From Rosenbergiella collisarenosi (GTDB taxonomy: Bacteria > Pseudomonadota > Gammaproteobacteria > Enterobacterales > Enterobacteriaceae): a DNA stretch of 64,000 nucleotides. Positions 28,734-40,263 of the stretch are shown one piece after another (within the stretch, counting starts at the first letter, position 1; every line of letters begins with the position of its first letter). A program made the position numbers and the translations under genes. The stretch covers positions 62,001 to 126,000 of the forward strand of contig NZ_JABBFP010000001.1 in NCBI RefSeq assembly GCF_018494085.1, written 5' to 3'. A model generated the notes under the pieces. That model ran no database searches. It had not been told where the DNA came from and saw only the letters and a program-made list of their open reading frames with translations.

Positions 28734-30167
28734 CTACATTAATCGCTTACGTTGATTTGACGGGGGAATTGCCAAGGATTCTCGATACTTGGCAACGGTC
28801 CTACGGGCGACAAGAATACCTTGTTCAGACAAGAGCGTCGTCAGTCGGCTATCGCTCAAGGGCTTGGCGGCATTCTCTTCCGCAACAAAGCGTTTCACGA
28901 GGGCTCGAATAGCCGTCGAGGAGGCTTCACCGCCACTATCGGTATTAACATGACTTGAGAAGAAATACTTCAGCTCAAATATGCCTTTAGGGCTGTGTAA
29001 GAACTTCTGTGTAGTTACCCTAGAAATCGTCGATTCGTGCATCTCTATCGCCTCAGCGATATCCGCGAGGACCATCGGGCGCATATGTTCTTCACCCAAC
29101 TCGAAGAACGCTTGTTGTTGTTCGACGATACAACGTGAGACTTTTAACAGGGTCTCATTACGACTTTCGACACTTTTTATTAGCCAGCGTGCTTCTTGCA
29201 AATGGCTACGAATAAATTGGTTGTCGCTTTCATTAACCGCACCGCCGCTCATCGAGGCATAGTGCTGGTTTATCCCTAAGCGAGGCAAGCTATCGGAGTT
29301 CAACTCAACTTCCCATGTTTTACCGATCTTTTTCACCAGCACATCAGGAATGACATAGTCGGATTCACCAGTATTCACTGATTGTCCAGGGCGCGGGTCG
29401 AGTGACTGAATGAGCGCCATTGCGGACTTAAGTACCGTCTCTTTTAGACGAGTTACTCGCATCAGCCCTCTAAAATCATGATTGGCTAACAGGCTGAGGT
29501 GCTCATTAATGATTGACCGCGCTTCAGCTAAGTAAGGGGTATCAGTCGCGAACTGTGATAGCTGCGTAAGGAGGCTTTCCTGAAGATCACGCGCGCCAAC
29601 GCCGATCGGGTCAAAATGCTGAATACGTTTTAGTACCGCTTCGACCTCTTCAATATCGCACTCATCGTTACCTAAGCTTTCAAGGATATCGGTGAGTGGA
29701 ACGGTTAAATACCCCGTAGTATCGATAGCGTCAATAATTGATGCGGCAATCGCACGGTCCGTCTCAGTAAAAGGAGTAAGGTCTGCTTGCCAAGACAGAT
29801 AGTCTTGTAATGACTGTGTTGTCTCACCTTGGTAAATCGGGAGTTCATCATGATGATAGTCGCTCCCTGTACCGGAAGGCGTGCCCGCTGTATAAATAGA
29901 GTCCCATTCGGTATCGAGGGGGAGTTCAGCCGGCATATCATTTTGTTCTAAGGCTTCGCGGGTATCGAGCGAAGCGCTTTCCGGAGCATCTATTGTATCA
30001 ACTTCGCTAAGAGAGTCAGTTTGCTCAAGTAATGGATTGCTCTCTAGGGCAAGTTGCAGCTCCTGTTGTAGCTCAAGAGTAGAGAGCTGCAGCAAGCGAA
30101 TGGCCTGCTGCAACTGAGGTGTCATCGCCAGCTGCTGGCTGAGTCTGAATTGCAGACTTTGTTTCAT
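28734..30167 (-). CDS. rpoN: RpoN, sigma-54
   Basis: 477 residues from the second of two adjacent ATGs, which matches E. coli. Region I is the Gln/Leu-rich N-terminus (about 1-50, [18 protein letters not shown]), which interacts with activators. An acidic region II follows (about 50-120), then the core-binding and DNA-binding regions, and the RpoN box [10 protein letters not shown] (about 454-463) that reads the -24 element. It directs nitrogen and other enhancer-dependent genes. It follows lptB after about 40 bases. Confidence 0.98.
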   Translation of the reverse strand: MKQSLQFRLSQQLAMTPQLQQAIRLLQLSTLELQQELQLALESNPLLEQTDSLSEVDTIDAPESASLDTREALEQNDMPAELPLDTEWDSIYTAGTPSGTGSDYHHDELPIYQGETTQSLQDYLSWQADLTPFTETDRAIAASIIDAIDTTGYLTVPLTDILESLGNDECDIEEVEAVLKRIQHFDPIGVGARDLQESLLTQLSQFATDTPYLAEARSIINEHLSLLANHDFRGLMRVTRLKETVLKSAMALIQSLDPRPGQSVNTGESDYVIPDVLVKKIGKTWEVELNSDSLPRLGINQHYASMSGGAVNESDNQFIRSHLQEARWLIKSVESRNETLLKVSRCIVEQQQAFFELGEEHMRPMVLADIAEAIEMHESTISRVTTQKFLHSPKGIFELKYFFSSHVNTDSGGEASSTAIRALVKRFVAEENAAKPLSDSRLTTLLSEQGILVARRTVAKYRESLAIPPSNQRKRLM

Positions 30168-30210
30168 CATCGTAGACCCAATTGCCAGAAATTTATAAAA
30201 CAGCCTGAGA

Positions 30211-30936
30211 CTACAGTCGGAATTCCTCTCCTAGATAAACCCGTTTAACTTGCTCATCGTTCAGAATCGCTTCTGGAGTACCGTGAGCAATTAGTTGTCC
30301 TTGGCTAACTATATAGGCGCGTTCACACACCGCGAGGGTTTCCCGCACGTTATGATCTGTGATTAAGACACCTAGGCCACTATCGCGTAAATGTTCGATA
30401 ATCTTTTTTATATCAATCACCGATATCGGGTCAACACCTGCAAAGGGTTCGTCCAATAAAATAAATTTAGGATTAGCTGCCAATGCACGGGCGATCTCTA
30501 CGCGGCGGCGCTCTCCGCCCGATAGCGACTGACCTAAGCTTTTGCGAAGATGCTCAATGTGAAACTCTTTAAGCAGTTCGTCAGCGCGGGCTTTACGCTG
30601 TTCATTATTCAGGTCATCACGAATTTGTAAGACGGCCATCAAGTTATCGTAGACGCTCAATCGTCTAAAAATGGACGCTTCCTGGGGAAGATAACCGATC
30701 CCTCTGCGCGCGCGGGCATGTAGAGGGAGTAAGCTAATATCTTCGTCATCGATGATAATACGGCCAGCATCGCGTTGAACAATCCCGACAACCATGTAGA
30801 AAGTGGTCGTCTTTCCCGCTCCATTAGGCCCCAAAAGGCCCACGATTTCGCCAGATTTTACATCAAGGCTTACGTCGCCTACCACTTGTCTGCCTTTGTA
30901 GGACTTCGCTAAGTTTTTTGCCGTTAACGTTGCCAT
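30211..30936 (-). CDS. lptB: LptB, ATPase of the LPS export machine
   Basis: 241 residues. ABC ATPase motifs: Walker [10 protein letters not shown] (about 36-44), signature [15 protein letters not shown] (about 138), Walker [11 protein letters not shown] (about 158) and the switch His in TDHNVRET. It powers LptFG to extract LPS from the inner membrane onto the LptC-LptA bridge. It lies 5 bases after lptA and before rpoN, the conserved order. Confidence 0.98.
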   Translation of the reverse strand: MATLTAKNLAKSYKGRQVVGDVSLDVKSGEIVGLLGPNGAGKTTTFYMVVGIVQRDAGRIIIDDEDISLLPLHARARRGIGYLPQEASIFRRLSVYDNLMAVLQIRDDLNNEQRKARADELLKEFHIEHLRKSLGQSLSGGERRRVEIARALAANPKFILLDEPFAGVDPISVIDIKKIIEHLRDSGLGVLITDHNVRETLAVCERAYIVSQGQLIAHGTPEAILNDEQVKRVYLGEEFRL

Positions 30937-30941
30937 AGGGC

Positions 30942-31493
30942 TTATTGACCTCTGGTTTTAGGGGTAGAGGACTTTTTGTCATCCTGTAATTGTGACGGGA
31001 TTAATACCGTTGTCACGCGTTTTGATTGGCCTTGGCTATAGGCCTGCATTTTTTGTGCTTTGACTAGGTAGGTAATACGGTCGCCATTAATATTGCTATC
31101 AAGCTGTTGCACATGGGCATTACCTGTTAATTGGACCGAGTCTGCCGCGAGATCATAATGCAGCTTGGTGGCATTCCCTTTTACCGGTTTACCGTTGTCT
31201 TGCATTTGGTAGAAGGTAGCAGGGTTACCGTAGGCATCAACCAGTGTTTTTTTACTATCGCCGCCTGGACGCGTGACGACAACTTTATCAGCCTGAATCT
31301 TAATCGTCCCCTGAGTGATGATGACATTCCCGGTGAAGGTCGCAACGTTCCCATCCATATCCAGTGACTGATTAATAGAGTTAATGTGTACAGGTTGATC
31401 TGAATCGCCCGTTACCGCTAAAGCAGGAAGACTCAGCGCGAGTAAACTTCCCGCGAGAAGTAGATGTTGTGTAGATTTATTTTTGAATTTCAT
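30942..31493 (-). CDS. lptA: LptA, periplasmic LPS bridge protein
   Basis: 183 residues with a signal peptide (about 1-27, cut after ALA) and an OstA/LptA beta-jellyroll (about 30-160; [36 protein letters not shown]). The C-terminal tail is basic and low-complexity. It oligomerises to form the slide carrying LPS from LptC to LptD. The start overlaps the end of lptC by 17 bases, implying coupled translation. Confidence 0.96.
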   Translation of the reverse strand: MKFKNKSTQHLLLAGSLLALSLPALAVTGDSDQPVHINSINQSLDMDGNVATFTGNVIITQGTIKIQADKVVVTRPGGDSKKTLVDAYGNPATFYQMQDNGKPVKGNATKLHYDLAADSVQLTGNAHVQQLDSNINGDRITYLVKAQKMQAYSQGQSKRVTTVLIPSQLQDDKKSSTPKTRGQ

Positions 31494-32040
31494 AAGAAGT
31501 ATTTACCTTTTCAAGCAACTCGGCTGTTTTAGCGCGTAAATTACCGCGTAGTTTCATTCCGTTAGACTCAAATCCAATGCCTTGTAGATTCACGCTGTCG
31601 TTGGACGTGACATCTTGGCTGACTAAATTTACCTGCGCAGCATCGGTTGTGAGGCGTTGTAAGCGCGAGTCTGAGAGTTGAGATTGTATGACAACATGCC
31701 CATAAAGATAGAGCATTCTGTCCTGTGTCAATTTTGCTTTATCAGCAGTTAGTACCCACGTCGCACGCTTAGTTTCGTCATACGTCGTTAAAACGGGTTG
31801 TGTAAACCACGTCAACTGCTGCGCGTCGTAGTACTCGACTTGCTGTGAGACCAGCCGATAGGCGAGAGCGCCTTGCGGGTTGTAGACAACCGTCTTTGAT
31901 GTCTCACTCGTATAAGTCGGTGATTGGTTATTCGCTGCCGCCGATGAGCGTTGATTATCTGATGAGGAGATATTCCAGCCGATCAGCGCTAACACAATAA
32001 CCGCGAGCAGACCTAGTATCCATTTACGCGTGTTACTCAT
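31477..32040 (-). CDS. lptC: LptC, inner-membrane LPS export protein
   Basis: 187 residues (E. coli 191) with one N-terminal transmembrane helix (about 7-25) and a periplasmic beta-jellyroll. Conserved segments include YNPQGALAYRLVSQQVEYY and WVLTADKAKLTQDRMLYLYG. It accepts LPS from LptB2FG and hands it to LptA. It overlaps kdsC by 4 bases and lptA by 17. Confidence 0.95.
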   Translation of the reverse strand: MSNTRKWILGLLAVIVLALIGWNISSSDNQRSSAAANNQSPTYTSETSKTVVYNPQGALAYRLVSQQVEYYDAQQLTWFTQPVLTTYDETKRATWVLTADKAKLTQDRMLYLYGHVVIQSQLSDSRLQRLTTDAAQVNLVSQDVTSNDSVNLQGIGFESNGMKLRGNLRAKTAELLEKVNTSYEIQK

Positions 32041-32600
32041 ATTGATAACCCTTCGGCTTGTTCAAATTTGTTTTGTGCCATAAGGATAATATCACAAAGT
32101 TCTCGCACTGCGCCCCGTCCACCCGCAATACCTGTGGTGTAGTGTGCTCTCTGCTGAATTAGCGGGTGCGCATCGGCGACGGCAACACTTAGTCCAACTA
32201 GTTTCATGACGGGCCAGTCGATCAGGTCATCGCCAATATAGGCAACTTCCGAGGGATGGCACTGTAAATCGTCGAGTAACTGCTGATAGGCAATCACTTT
32301 ATTCGATTGCCCTTGATATAAATACTGTATACCGAGCGTTGCACAACGATCCTCGAGTAGTTTTGCCTTACGTCCAGTGATGATGGCAACATCAATATCG
32401 CTCGTTAATAGACAGCGAATACCGTATCCATCTCGAACATTGAAGGCTTTGAGTTCCTCACCGGAATTCCCTTGATAGACATTACCATCGGACATAACAC
32501 CATCGACATCACAGATGAGCAGTTTAATATTTGCCGCGCGTTGCATGATATCGGTGGCAATTGGGCCGTAACATGAGTCAAAGTGGCTTTCTACGTTCAT
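32037..32600 (-). CDS. kdsC: KdsC, Kdo-8-phosphate phosphatase
   Basis: 187 residues, HAD family with the nucleophile motif DVDGVMSDG (about 30-38) and the C-terminal motif IGDDLIDWPVM. It removes phosphate from Kdo-8-P to give Kdo for the LPS inner core. It has no cap domain, as expected for the tetrameric C0 HAD type. It lies between kdsD and lptC in the operon; the AGGRGAVRE loop near the C-terminus is conserved. Confidence 0.97.
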   Translation of the reverse strand: MNVESHFDSCYGPIATDIMQRAANIKLLICDVDGVMSDGNVYQGNSGEELKAFNVRDGYGIRCLLTSDIDVAIITGRKAKLLEDRCATLGIQYLYQGQSNKVIAYQQLLDDLQCHPSEVAYIGDDLIDWPVMKLVGLSVAVADAHPLIQQRAHYTTGIAGGRGAVRELCDIILMAQNKFEQAEGLSI

Positions 32601-32617
32601 TAAGTTGTGAGTCCTGT

Positions 32618-33604
32618 TTATACGACGCCAGCACGAAGCATATCGTGCAAGTGTACAACACCAGTCAATTTTCCCTGCTCCTCAACGAGTAAAGAGGTAA
32701 TGTTTTTTTGCTGCATAATATTTAGCGCGTCTACCGCTAGCATCTGTGCAAAGACGCGGATGCCCCCACGTGTCATCACTTGAGCGATAGGTGTAGTTTG
32801 TAGATCGATACTCAAGTCGATCACTCGACGTAAATCGCCGTCGGTAAAAATACCGATAATTTCATTCTGAGTATTGGTAATGACGGTCATCCCCATTTTT
32901 TTACGCGTTATTTCAAACAGCGCATCGCGCAGCGAAGCGTGTTCAGAAACATTAGGAACTTCATCGCCAGAATGCATGATATCGCTCACATGCAGCAGAA
33001 GTTTTCTTCCTAAAGCGCCACCTGGATGAGAGAGGGCGAAGTCCTCTTGCGTAAATCCTCTCGCTTCCAATAATGCTACCGCTAGCGCATCACCCATTAC
33101 CAGTGTTGCCGTCGTACTACTCGTTGGCGCGAGGCCCAGAGGACAAGCTTCGAAAGGAACCTGAATACAAAGGTGTACTTGTGCGGCACACGCCATAGTA
33201 CTTTCAGGTCGTCCAGTCATAGAAATTAAGGGAATATTCAAGCGCTTGATTACAGGGATCAACGCAAGGATTTCCTGTGATTCGCCACTATTCGAGATCG
33301 CGATAACAATATCGTTCTTACTGATCATGCCTAAATCGCCATGACTTGCTTCACCGGGATGAACAAAGAAAGCAGGCGTACCTGTACTCGCAAAGGTTGC
33401 GGCAATTTTTCTACCAATATGGCCAGACTTTCCCATTCCCATCACCACGACCTTTCCTAGGCAGCGGTATATCATGTTGCACGCCGTCGTAAAGTCTTGG
33501 TTAATAAATTTTTCAAGTTGTTCTAAACATTCTCGTTCAATACGCAATACTTTTTTGCCTGCATCAACAAAGTTGATGTTCTCGTTTTCAGGCTGAAAAT
33601 GCAT
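32618..33604 (-). CDS. kdsD: KdsD, arabinose-5-phosphate isomerase
   Basis: 328 residues, the E. coli length. An N-terminal SIS domain (about 40-180, VVMGMGKSGHIGRK and ISNSGESQEI) is followed by two CBS domains (about 205-265 and 275-328). It converts ribulose-5-P to arabinose-5-P, the first step toward Kdo. The catalytic-site residues of the SIS domain, including the HPGEASHGDLG loop, are intact. It stands between yrbG and kdsC. Confidence 0.97.
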   Translation of the reverse strand: MHFQPENENINFVDAGKKVLRIERECLEQLEKFINQDFTTACNMIYRCLGKVVVMGMGKSGHIGRKIAATFASTGTPAFFVHPGEASHGDLGMISKNDIVIAISNSGESQEILALIPVIKRLNIPLISMTGRPESTMACAAQVHLCIQVPFEACPLGLAPTSSTTATLVMGDALAVALLEARGFTQEDFALSHPGGALGRKLLLHVSDIMHSGDEVPNVSEHASLRDALFEITRKKMGMTVITNTQNEIIGIFTDGDLRRVIDLSIDLQTTPIAQVMTRGGIRVFAQMLAVDALNIMQQKNITSLLVEEQGKLTGVVHLHDMLRAGVV

Positions 33605-33614
33605 AGTATTATCC

Positions 33615-34598
33615 TTAGCTTGTCATATCTAGCTTTAGCGGGCAGCAGAGCCAAAGTGCCCAGCCTAAAAATCCAGTAAGCAATATTATCCCCATAATAC
33701 GCCCATTAACCTTATTTTGTTTAAGGCAGAGTAAAGTTAATAGTGAGCTTGAGATAAATACTAGCCAAAAATCATAATTAAAGGCTTTTTCGGAAATAGC
33801 CCCCGGATTAAAAATAGCGGGTATGCCCAAAACGATGGCTAAATTATAGATCTGCGCACCGACTAAATTTCCTATTGCTAAGTGCTGTTGTCCTCGCGTC
33901 ATCCCTACGACAACGGTAGCTAATTCAGGTAAACTAGTCCCAATTGATAAAAAAAGGAGTCCGATAACGCGTTGACTCAGTCCTAAAAAATTTGCGACTA
34001 CCAAGGCATTATCTACAATCATATGCGTGGCAACAGGCAGTAGAATTAGCGCTACCCCTAACCATAGTAATGCTACGGCAAAGGAGATGTGCTGATCGGG
34101 CAATGCAGAAAGCTGCTCTTGAGTGAGCTGGTCTGGTACTGTCGATGAGGTGTGCTGGGTGAGACGAAACATACCATAGAGATAGAGTGTGGCGACAAAC
34201 AATAAGGCTAGCCCATCCCAAACGGTTAATTGATGGTTGATGAGCGCAAGGCCAGCAAGTACCGTCACCAAGAGCATCAAGGGTAATTCATGTCTTAACA
34301 GTGCTGAATGAAGCGAGAGGGGACGTAAAACGAGTGCAATGCCTAAGATCAGCAAGACATTGATGATATTCGACCCTAGCGCAAGTCCGACCGCTAACTC
34401 TCGTAATCCCTGCTGCGAAGCTGAAAAAGACAGGATAATCTCTGGCAGCGAAGTGCCTAGCCCTATAATAACCCCCCCGATAACGAGCGGTGATATTCCC
34501 AGCATTCGACTTAATACCGCAGCAGAAAATACTAAACGATCACTGCCATAGGCGAGTAAAAATAAGCCAACGATGAACAGCATGGCTGAGAGTAACAT
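33615..34598 (-). CDS. yrbG: YrbG, sodium/calcium exchanger family protein
   Basis: 327 residues (E. coli 325) with about ten hydrophobic helices in two inverted halves, each with the alpha-repeat signature: GLGTSLPEIILSFSAS (about 46-61) and SIGTSLPELATVV (about 215-230). The substrate is presumed Na+/Ca2+ from family membership; the physiological role is unclear even in E. coli. It is the first gene of the yrbG-kdsD-kdsC-lptCAB run and is divergent from mlaF. Confidence 0.94.
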   Translation of the reverse strand: MLLSAMLFIVGLFLLAYGSDRLVFSAAVLSRMLGISPLVIGGVIIGLGTSLPEIILSFSASQQGLRELAVGLALGSNIINVLLILGIALVLRPLSLHSALLRHELPLMLLVTVLAGLALINHQLTVWDGLALLFVATLYLYGMFRLTQHTSSTVPDQLTQEQLSALPDQHISFAVALLWLGVALILLPVATHMIVDNALVVANFLGLSQRVIGLLFLSIGTSLPELATVVVGMTRGQQHLAIGNLVGAQIYNLAIVLGIPAIFNPGAISEKAFNYDFWLVFISSSLLTLLCLKQNKVNGRIMGIILLTGFLGWALWLCCPLKLDMTS

Positions 34599-34796
34599 CT
34601 ATATTCCTTGGTTAGCGCAAAAAACGGGGAGATTAGGGTGTCTAAGGCCTACAATTTTGGGAATTTTGACGATACTTAGCTAAAAAGTAAATTTTAAGCC
34701 GTAATTAATTAAAAAATTTTTTCTCCTTTCGGTAGAATTCCGTCATCTGGCTACTATTCCAGCCTGACTTACCACACTCCATGCAATGAGGTTGAT

Positions 34797-35612
34797 ATGG
34801 TTCAGACGCAGACTCCTTTAGTGGATGTTCGAAATATGTCGTTCAAGCGGGGAAAACGTACCATTTTCGATAATGTCTCGCTGACAGTCCCACAAGGTAA
34901 AGTAACCGCGATTATGGGGCCTTCAGGTATCGGTAAGACCACCTTGCTGCGATTGATTGGTGGGCAACTCACGCCGGATTCTGGGCAAATACTGTTCCAT
35001 GGGCAGAACATTCCAACTTTATCTCGCAGCAAGCTGTATCAAGCTCGAAAAAAAATGAGCATGCTCTTTCAATCTGGGGCGTTATTTACGGATTTGACGG
35101 TTTACGATAATGTCGCGTGGCCGCTGCGTGAACATATGCAGTTACCCCCAGAGCTATTGCATACTACCGTAATGATGAAACTGGAAGCTGTAGGGTTACG
35201 TGGCGCTGAAAACTTAATGCCTGCTGAATTATCCGGGGGGATGGCGCGTCGCGTTGCTTTAGCTAGGGCTATCGCCTTAGAACCTGATTTGATCATGTTC
35301 GACGAGCCTTTTGTTGGACAGGATCCGATCACGATGAGCGTCTTGGTTAAACTCATCGATGAGCTTAATCGCGCGCTAGGCGTAACCTGTATTGTTGTAT
35401 CGCACGATGTGCCAGAAGTACTGAGTATTGCCGACTATGCTTACATTGTGGCAGGTGAGCGTATTATCGCACAAGGAACGCCTGCTGACTTACAGGTAAA
35501 TAGCGATCCGCAGGTACGGCAATTTATTGACGGAGAAGCTGATGGACCTGTCCCCTTTCGCTATCCTGCTGGGGACTATCTGACCGATTTAGTGGGGACG
35601 AGGAGTGCTTAA
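34797..35612 (+). CDS. mlaF: MlaF, ATPase of the Mla phospholipid transporter
   Basis: 271 residues. Walker A GPSGIGKTT (about 41-49), signature LSGGMARRVALARA (about 143) and Walker B LIMFDEPFVG (about 164), with the extended C-terminal segment (PVPFRYPAGDYLTDL) that docks MlaB. TGAGGT precedes the start. It powers MlaFEDB in the inner membrane, which moves phospholipids between the membranes to keep outer-membrane lipid asymmetry. It is the first gene of mlaFEDCB. Confidence 0.98.
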   Translation: MVQTQTPLVDVRNMSFKRGKRTIFDNVSLTVPQGKVTAIMGPSGIGKTTLLRLIGGQLTPDSGQILFHGQNIPTLSRSKLYQARKKMSMLFQSGALFTDLTVYDNVAWPLREHMQLPPELLHTTVMMKLEAVGLRGAENLMPAELSGGMARRVALARAIALEPDLIMFDEPFVGQDPITMSVLVKLIDELNRALGVTCIVVSHDVPEVLSIADYAYIVAGERIIAQGTPADLQVNSDPQVRQFIDGEADGPVPFRYPAGDYLTDLVGTRSA

Positions 35613-35615
35613 ACA

Positions 35616-36398
35616 ATGGTTTTAACTACGCTGACGAGGTTTGGGCGTTGGGGGATCGCGCGCTACCAATCGTTAGGTCGCGCTGGGCTTATGCTATTTC
35701 ACGCGGTGATCGGAAAACCCGAGCCGCTACGGCAAGGCCGCCTACTTTTACAGCAACTTTACAGCTTAGGCGTCTTATCATTACTCATCATTCTAGTATC
35801 AGGTGTTTTTATTGGCATGGTGCTCGGGTTGCAAGGCTACATGGTTCTGAAAACCTATGGCGCTGAAACGAGTCTAGGGATGGTCGTAGCGCTCTCGCTA
35901 CTGCGTGAACTGGGCCCGGTCGTTACCGCATTACTTTTTGCGGGACGAGCCGGATCTGCGCTGACAGCCGAAGTTGGATTGATGAGAGCGACTGAACAAT
36001 TGTCCAGTATGGAGATGATGGCAGTAGACCCGCTACGTAGGGTCATAGCACCTCGGTTCTGGGCCGGTGTTATTAGCATGCCTCTCCTTTCTATTATGTT
36101 TACCGCCGTCGGTATTTTAGGTGGCGCTTTGGTCGGCGTGTTGTGGAAAGGTATCGACGCAGGTTTTTTCTGGGGAGCGATGCAAAGTAGCGTCGACTTC
36201 CAGACTGACTTGATAAACTGTGTGATCAAAAGTTTTATTTTCGCGATTACCGTTACATGGATAGCCCTGTTTAATGGTTTCGACGCCACGCCGACGTCTG
36301 AAGGGATAAGTCGTGCGACGACGCGAACCGTTGTTCACGCCTCACTAGCAGTCCTCGGTTTAGATTTTGTGCTGACCGCACTGATGTTTGGGAATTAA
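35616..36398 (+). CDS. mlaE: MlaE, permease of the Mla transporter
   Basis: 260 residues with five or six hydrophobic helices and the family hallmark [22 protein letters not shown] (in two parts, about 97-118). The C-terminus [22 protein letters not shown] is typical of the MlaE/permease family. It forms the membrane dimer through which lipid passes between MlaF and the MlaD ring. It starts 3 bases after mlaF. Confidence 0.97.
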   Translation: MVLTTLTRFGRWGIARYQSLGRAGLMLFHAVIGKPEPLRQGRLLLQQLYSLGVLSLLIILVSGVFIGMVLGLQGYMVLKTYGAETSLGMVVALSLLRELGPVVTALLFAGRAGSALTAEVGLMRATEQLSSMEMMAVDPLRRVIAPRFWAGVISMPLLSIMFTAVGILGGALVGVLWKGIDAGFFWGAMQSSVDFQTDLINCVIKSFIFAITVTWIALFNGFDATPTSEGISRATTRTVVHASLAVLGLDFVLTALMFGN

Positions 36399-36402
36399 CG
36401 TT

Positions 36403-36939
36403 ATGCAAAACAAAAAAAGTGAAGTATGGGTAGGGTTGTTTTTATTATTAGCCATACTTGCGGGTCTCTTTCTCTGCTTACGCGTCGCTAATCCGACGGC
36501 TTGGCATAATGCTCCTACCTGGACGTTAAGTGCTGAGTTCGACAATATCGGCGGCTTGAAGGCGGGATCACCGGTGAAGATTGGCGGCGTCGTCATCGGT
36601 CGAGTTACTCATATCTCGCTAGATGATCAAAACTTAACGCCAAAGGTGATGCTCGCTATCAATGATCAGTATCTCAATAAGATACCTGATAGTAGTAGTT
36701 TGGCGATCCGCACCCAAGGTTTACTTGGCGAGCAATATCTCGCGCTAAACTTAGGCTTTAGCGACCCTGAACTTGGGACGAGCATGCTACAAAATGGCGG
36801 TAAGATCACCGATACCAAGTCCGCAATGGTATTAGAAGATCTGATTGGTCAGTTCTTATATAAAAGTAATGACAGTAAAGCGTCTGGTGACGATACATCA
36901 GATAGCACCGCCCCCCAACCGACACCTGTCGCTCACTAA
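36403..36939 (+). CDS. mlaD: MlaD, MCE-domain protein of the Mla transporter
   Basis: 178 residues from the ATG at 36403 ([13 protein letters not shown], as in E. coli); an in-frame upstream codon overlapping mlaE is rejected. There is one N-terminal transmembrane helix (about 7-25) and one MCE domain (about 38-118, [23 protein letters not shown]). The hexamer makes a hydrophobic pore. The C-terminal tail is Ser/Asp-rich and variable. Confidence 0.97.
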   Translation: MQNKKSEVWVGLFLLLAILAGLFLCLRVANPTAWHNAPTWTLSAEFDNIGGLKAGSPVKIGGVVIGRVTHISLDDQNLTPKVMLAINDQYLNKIPDSSSLAIRTQGLLGEQYLALNLGFSDPELGTSMLQNGGKITDTKSAMVLEDLIGQFLYKSNDSKASGDDTSDSTAPQPTPVAH

Positions 36940-36950
36940 GAGGAAATACG

Positions 36951-37616
36951 ATGTCTAAATCACTACTTCTTGCAGGCGTACTGGCCGTGGTGCCAATGAC
37001 AATTGGATCTGTTTATGCTGCAGCACCTATGGAAGGGCAAGTGGATCAAACCAATCCTTATACGTTGATGAATCAAGCGGCTGAAAAAACGTTCAGTCGG
37101 CTGAAGAACGAGCAGCCAAAGATCAAACAAAACCCTAATTACTTACGTGAAGTAGTTCGTCAAGAACTGCTCCCCTACGTGCAAATTAAGTATGCAGGTG
37201 CCTTAGTACTCGGACGCTACTACAGCCAAGCGACTCCCGCACAGAAAGAGGCTTATTTTAACGCTTTTGGTGATTATTTAGCCCAAGCTTACGGTCAGGC
37301 CTTAGCGCTCTATCATGGTCAGACATACCAAATTCAACCGGCACAAGCCGTTGGCGATGCGAAAATGCTCGCGATTCGCGTATCGATTATCGACCCTGAT
37401 GGCCGTCCACCTGTACGTTTAGATTTCCAATGGCGTAAGAACACGCAAACGGGTAAATGGCAAGCCTACGATATGGTCGCCGAAGGGATCAGTATGATCA
37501 CGACTAAGCAGAATGAGTGGGCCGACCTATTGCGAACCAAAGGTATCGATGGGCTAACTGCGCAGTTGAAAGTCTATGCCAACCAACCCATCACTTTGGG
37601 ACAAGGTGCTAAATGA
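36951..37616 (+). CDS. mlaC: MlaC, periplasmic phospholipid carrier
   Basis: 221 residues with a signal peptide (about 1-23) and the MlaC fold ([53 protein letters not shown]). It shuttles phospholipid between MlaFEDB and MlaA at the outer membrane. AGAGG precedes the start. mlaB overlaps its stop codon by 4 bases. Confidence 0.97.
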   Translation: MSKSLLLAGVLAVVPMTIGSVYAAAPMEGQVDQTNPYTLMNQAAEKTFSRLKNEQPKIKQNPNYLREVVRQELLPYVQIKYAGALVLGRYYSQATPAQKEAYFNAFGDYLAQAYGQALALYHGQTYQIQPAQAVGDAKMLAIRVSIIDPDGRPPVRLDFQWRKNTQTGKWQAYDMVAEGISMITTKQNEWADLLRTKGIDGLTAQLKVYANQPITLGQGAK

Positions 37617-37912
37617 GTCAGGCACTGCGCTGGCAATGTGAGGAGGGCGTGCTCTCCTTACAGGGTGAATTAGTGCACAACTCATTATCAGAGTTGTGGC
37701 AACAGCGCCGGCAGGCCCTGAGTGGAGTGAAGATTATCGATGTATCAAGACTGTCTCGGGTGGATTCAGCGGGACTGGCTCTACTCGTGCATTTTTCTAC
37801 CTCGTCTGCAGACCAAGAGGTCGTTGCCTTGCAAGGAGTGATACCTGCGTTGCACTCGCTCATTATGCTTTACAACCTATCAGACGTTTTGTCCTATCAG
37901 GTTGGCGTGTAA
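37613..37912 (+). CDS. mlaB: MlaB, STAS-domain subunit of the Mla transporter
   Basis: 99 residues, single STAS domain with the conserved [18 protein letters not shown] segment, including the SAG loop. It binds MlaF and stabilises the active complex. The ATGA overlap with mlaC indicates coupling. It ends the mla operon; ibaG follows after 100 bases. Confidence 0.94.
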   Translation: MSQALRWQCEEGVLSLQGELVHNSLSELWQQRRQALSGVKIIDVSRLSRVDSAGLALLVHFSTSSADQEVVALQGVIPALHSLIMLYNLSDVLSYQVGV

Positions 37913-38012
37913 ATAAATAAATTTGGCTGATAGATTCAGGAGCTTTCCTTGTTTATGATCAGGGCAAATTGGACTAAGATAACCGCCCTAAATTTAGGAG
38001 TAGGAAAGGCTA

Positions 38013-38267
38013 ATGGAATCCCATGAAATCAAAGCAGTGCTTGAACAAGCATTAGCGTTAGACGAAGTGCATGTCACAGGCGATGGAAGTCATTTCCAAG
38101 TTATCGCCATCGGCGAAATGTTTGCTGAACTTAGCCGCGTAAAGAAACAACAGAGCGTTTATGCGCCGCTGATGCAGTATATTGCTGATAACCGCATCCA
38201 TGCGGTATCAATTAAAGCGTACACCCCCACTGAATGGGCGCGTGATCGTAAATTAAATGGCTTCTAG
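38013..38267 (+). CDS. ibaG: IbaG, BolA-family protein
   Basis: 84 residues (E. coli IbaG/YrbA 84-89). BolA fold with the conserved helix-turn segment [32 protein letters not shown] split across about 42-72. BolA-like proteins partner with monothiol glutaredoxins in iron-sulphur handling; IbaG also confers acid resistance in E. coli. AGGAGT lies upstream. It is followed by murA, the conserved order. Confidence 0.96.
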   Translation: MESHEIKAVLEQALALDEVHVTGDGSHFQVIAIGEMFAELSRVKKQQSVYAPLMQYIADNRIHAVSIKAYTPTEWARDRKLNGF

Positions 38268-38319
38268 AATAGGGTGAAGGCAAACTAATCGCCTCATCGT
38301 CTGACATATTGAGTGTTAA

Positions 38320-39603
<1,284 letters not shown>

Positions 39604-39621
39604 AAGAGCACGAAAAGAAAC

Positions 39622-39656
39622 AGCCCCGAACCTATACGGTATCGGGGCTTTTTTTT
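39622..39656 (+). terminator. Intrinsic terminator after murA
   Basis: AGCCCCGA and TCGGGGCT form an 8-bp stem around a 12-base loop, followed by a run of eight or more T that runs into the convergent sfsB stop codon. Confidence 0.92.
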
Positions 39657-39966
39657 AACTGTCAGAGCGAGGGGCGGGGGGCGATTCGCTATGCTTTTTC
39701 TTTCTTTTTGTCCGGATTAGCTGTGATCTATCCAATAATTCATGCGTAATTGGGTCGTAATACCGACTAGGCCATATCTCAGCGGGATGAATATTGATCG
39801 CTTGCGCAATGAGCAATTCGCCTTTTGGCCAAGGCCGCGAAAGTGCATTAGCAAGAGTTGATGAACTAAGACCCGAGTTCCTAGACACCGCTGCGAGCGA
39901 CGTTCCTTTCTTACGCAATGCTGCGATAATATCGGCACTATGCCAGTCGTTTTTTAACCTTTCCAT
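39655..39966 (-). CDS. sfsB: SfsB (Nlp), Ner-like DNA-binding protein
   Basis: 103 residues from the ATG at 39966, chosen because GGAG lies 6 bases upstream; an ATG four codons earlier has no such site. The Ner/Nlp helix-turn-helix is visible in IIAALRKKGTSLAAVSRNSG and LSSSTLANALSRPWPKGE. The C-terminal tail is basic (KRKKKHSE). In E. coli it was found as an activator of maltose genes in a cAMP-independent background; its normal function is unclear. It lies between murA and ispB in E. coli too. Confidence 0.93.
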   Translation of the reverse strand: MERLKNDWHSADIIAALRKKGTSLAAVSRNSGLSSSTLANALSRPWPKGELLIAQAINIHPAEIWPSRYYDPITHELLDRSQLIRTKRKKKHSESPPAPRSDS

Positions 39967-40080
39967 GTCTTTCTCCATGCTATTTGAATTATCCTTTTAA
40001 TTCTGACGCTATAGAAATATATAGCAGAAAATTACCTAAAGTTTCCATATAAATATGACTAGTTTGTTTTTAGATGCAGG

Positions 40081-40110
40081 ATATACCGCAAATATACTGC
40101 AATTAATGCA
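40081..40110. repeat. Helically phased short direct repeats in the sfsB-FAH gap
   Basis: ATATACCGCA (40081-40090) and ATATACTGCA (40092-40101) are repeated at an 11-base period, with a weaker third unit ATTAATGCA (40102-40110). The 297-base gap otherwise holds AT-rich sequence and no convincing gene; a 38-codon frame at 40055-40171 lacks a ribosome-binding site. Confidence 0.45.
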
Positions 40111-40263
40111 ACTCATTAGAGTTCCTATTAATTCCAAAAAGAGGATTTATTACGACGCTAACAGAGAATAATAAGGAAAGTTAAGAGCGCCTCTGCTATG
40201 TTCAGAGATTGAGCGATGGGCGGGGCAAGTAAAACGAGTCGTATAACCTACGGGAGTTAATGA

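Noticed and set aside
40055-40171. 38-codon ORF between sfsB and the FAH gene
   Set aside because: No ribosome-binding site, no recognisable features, and it reads through the phased repeats.
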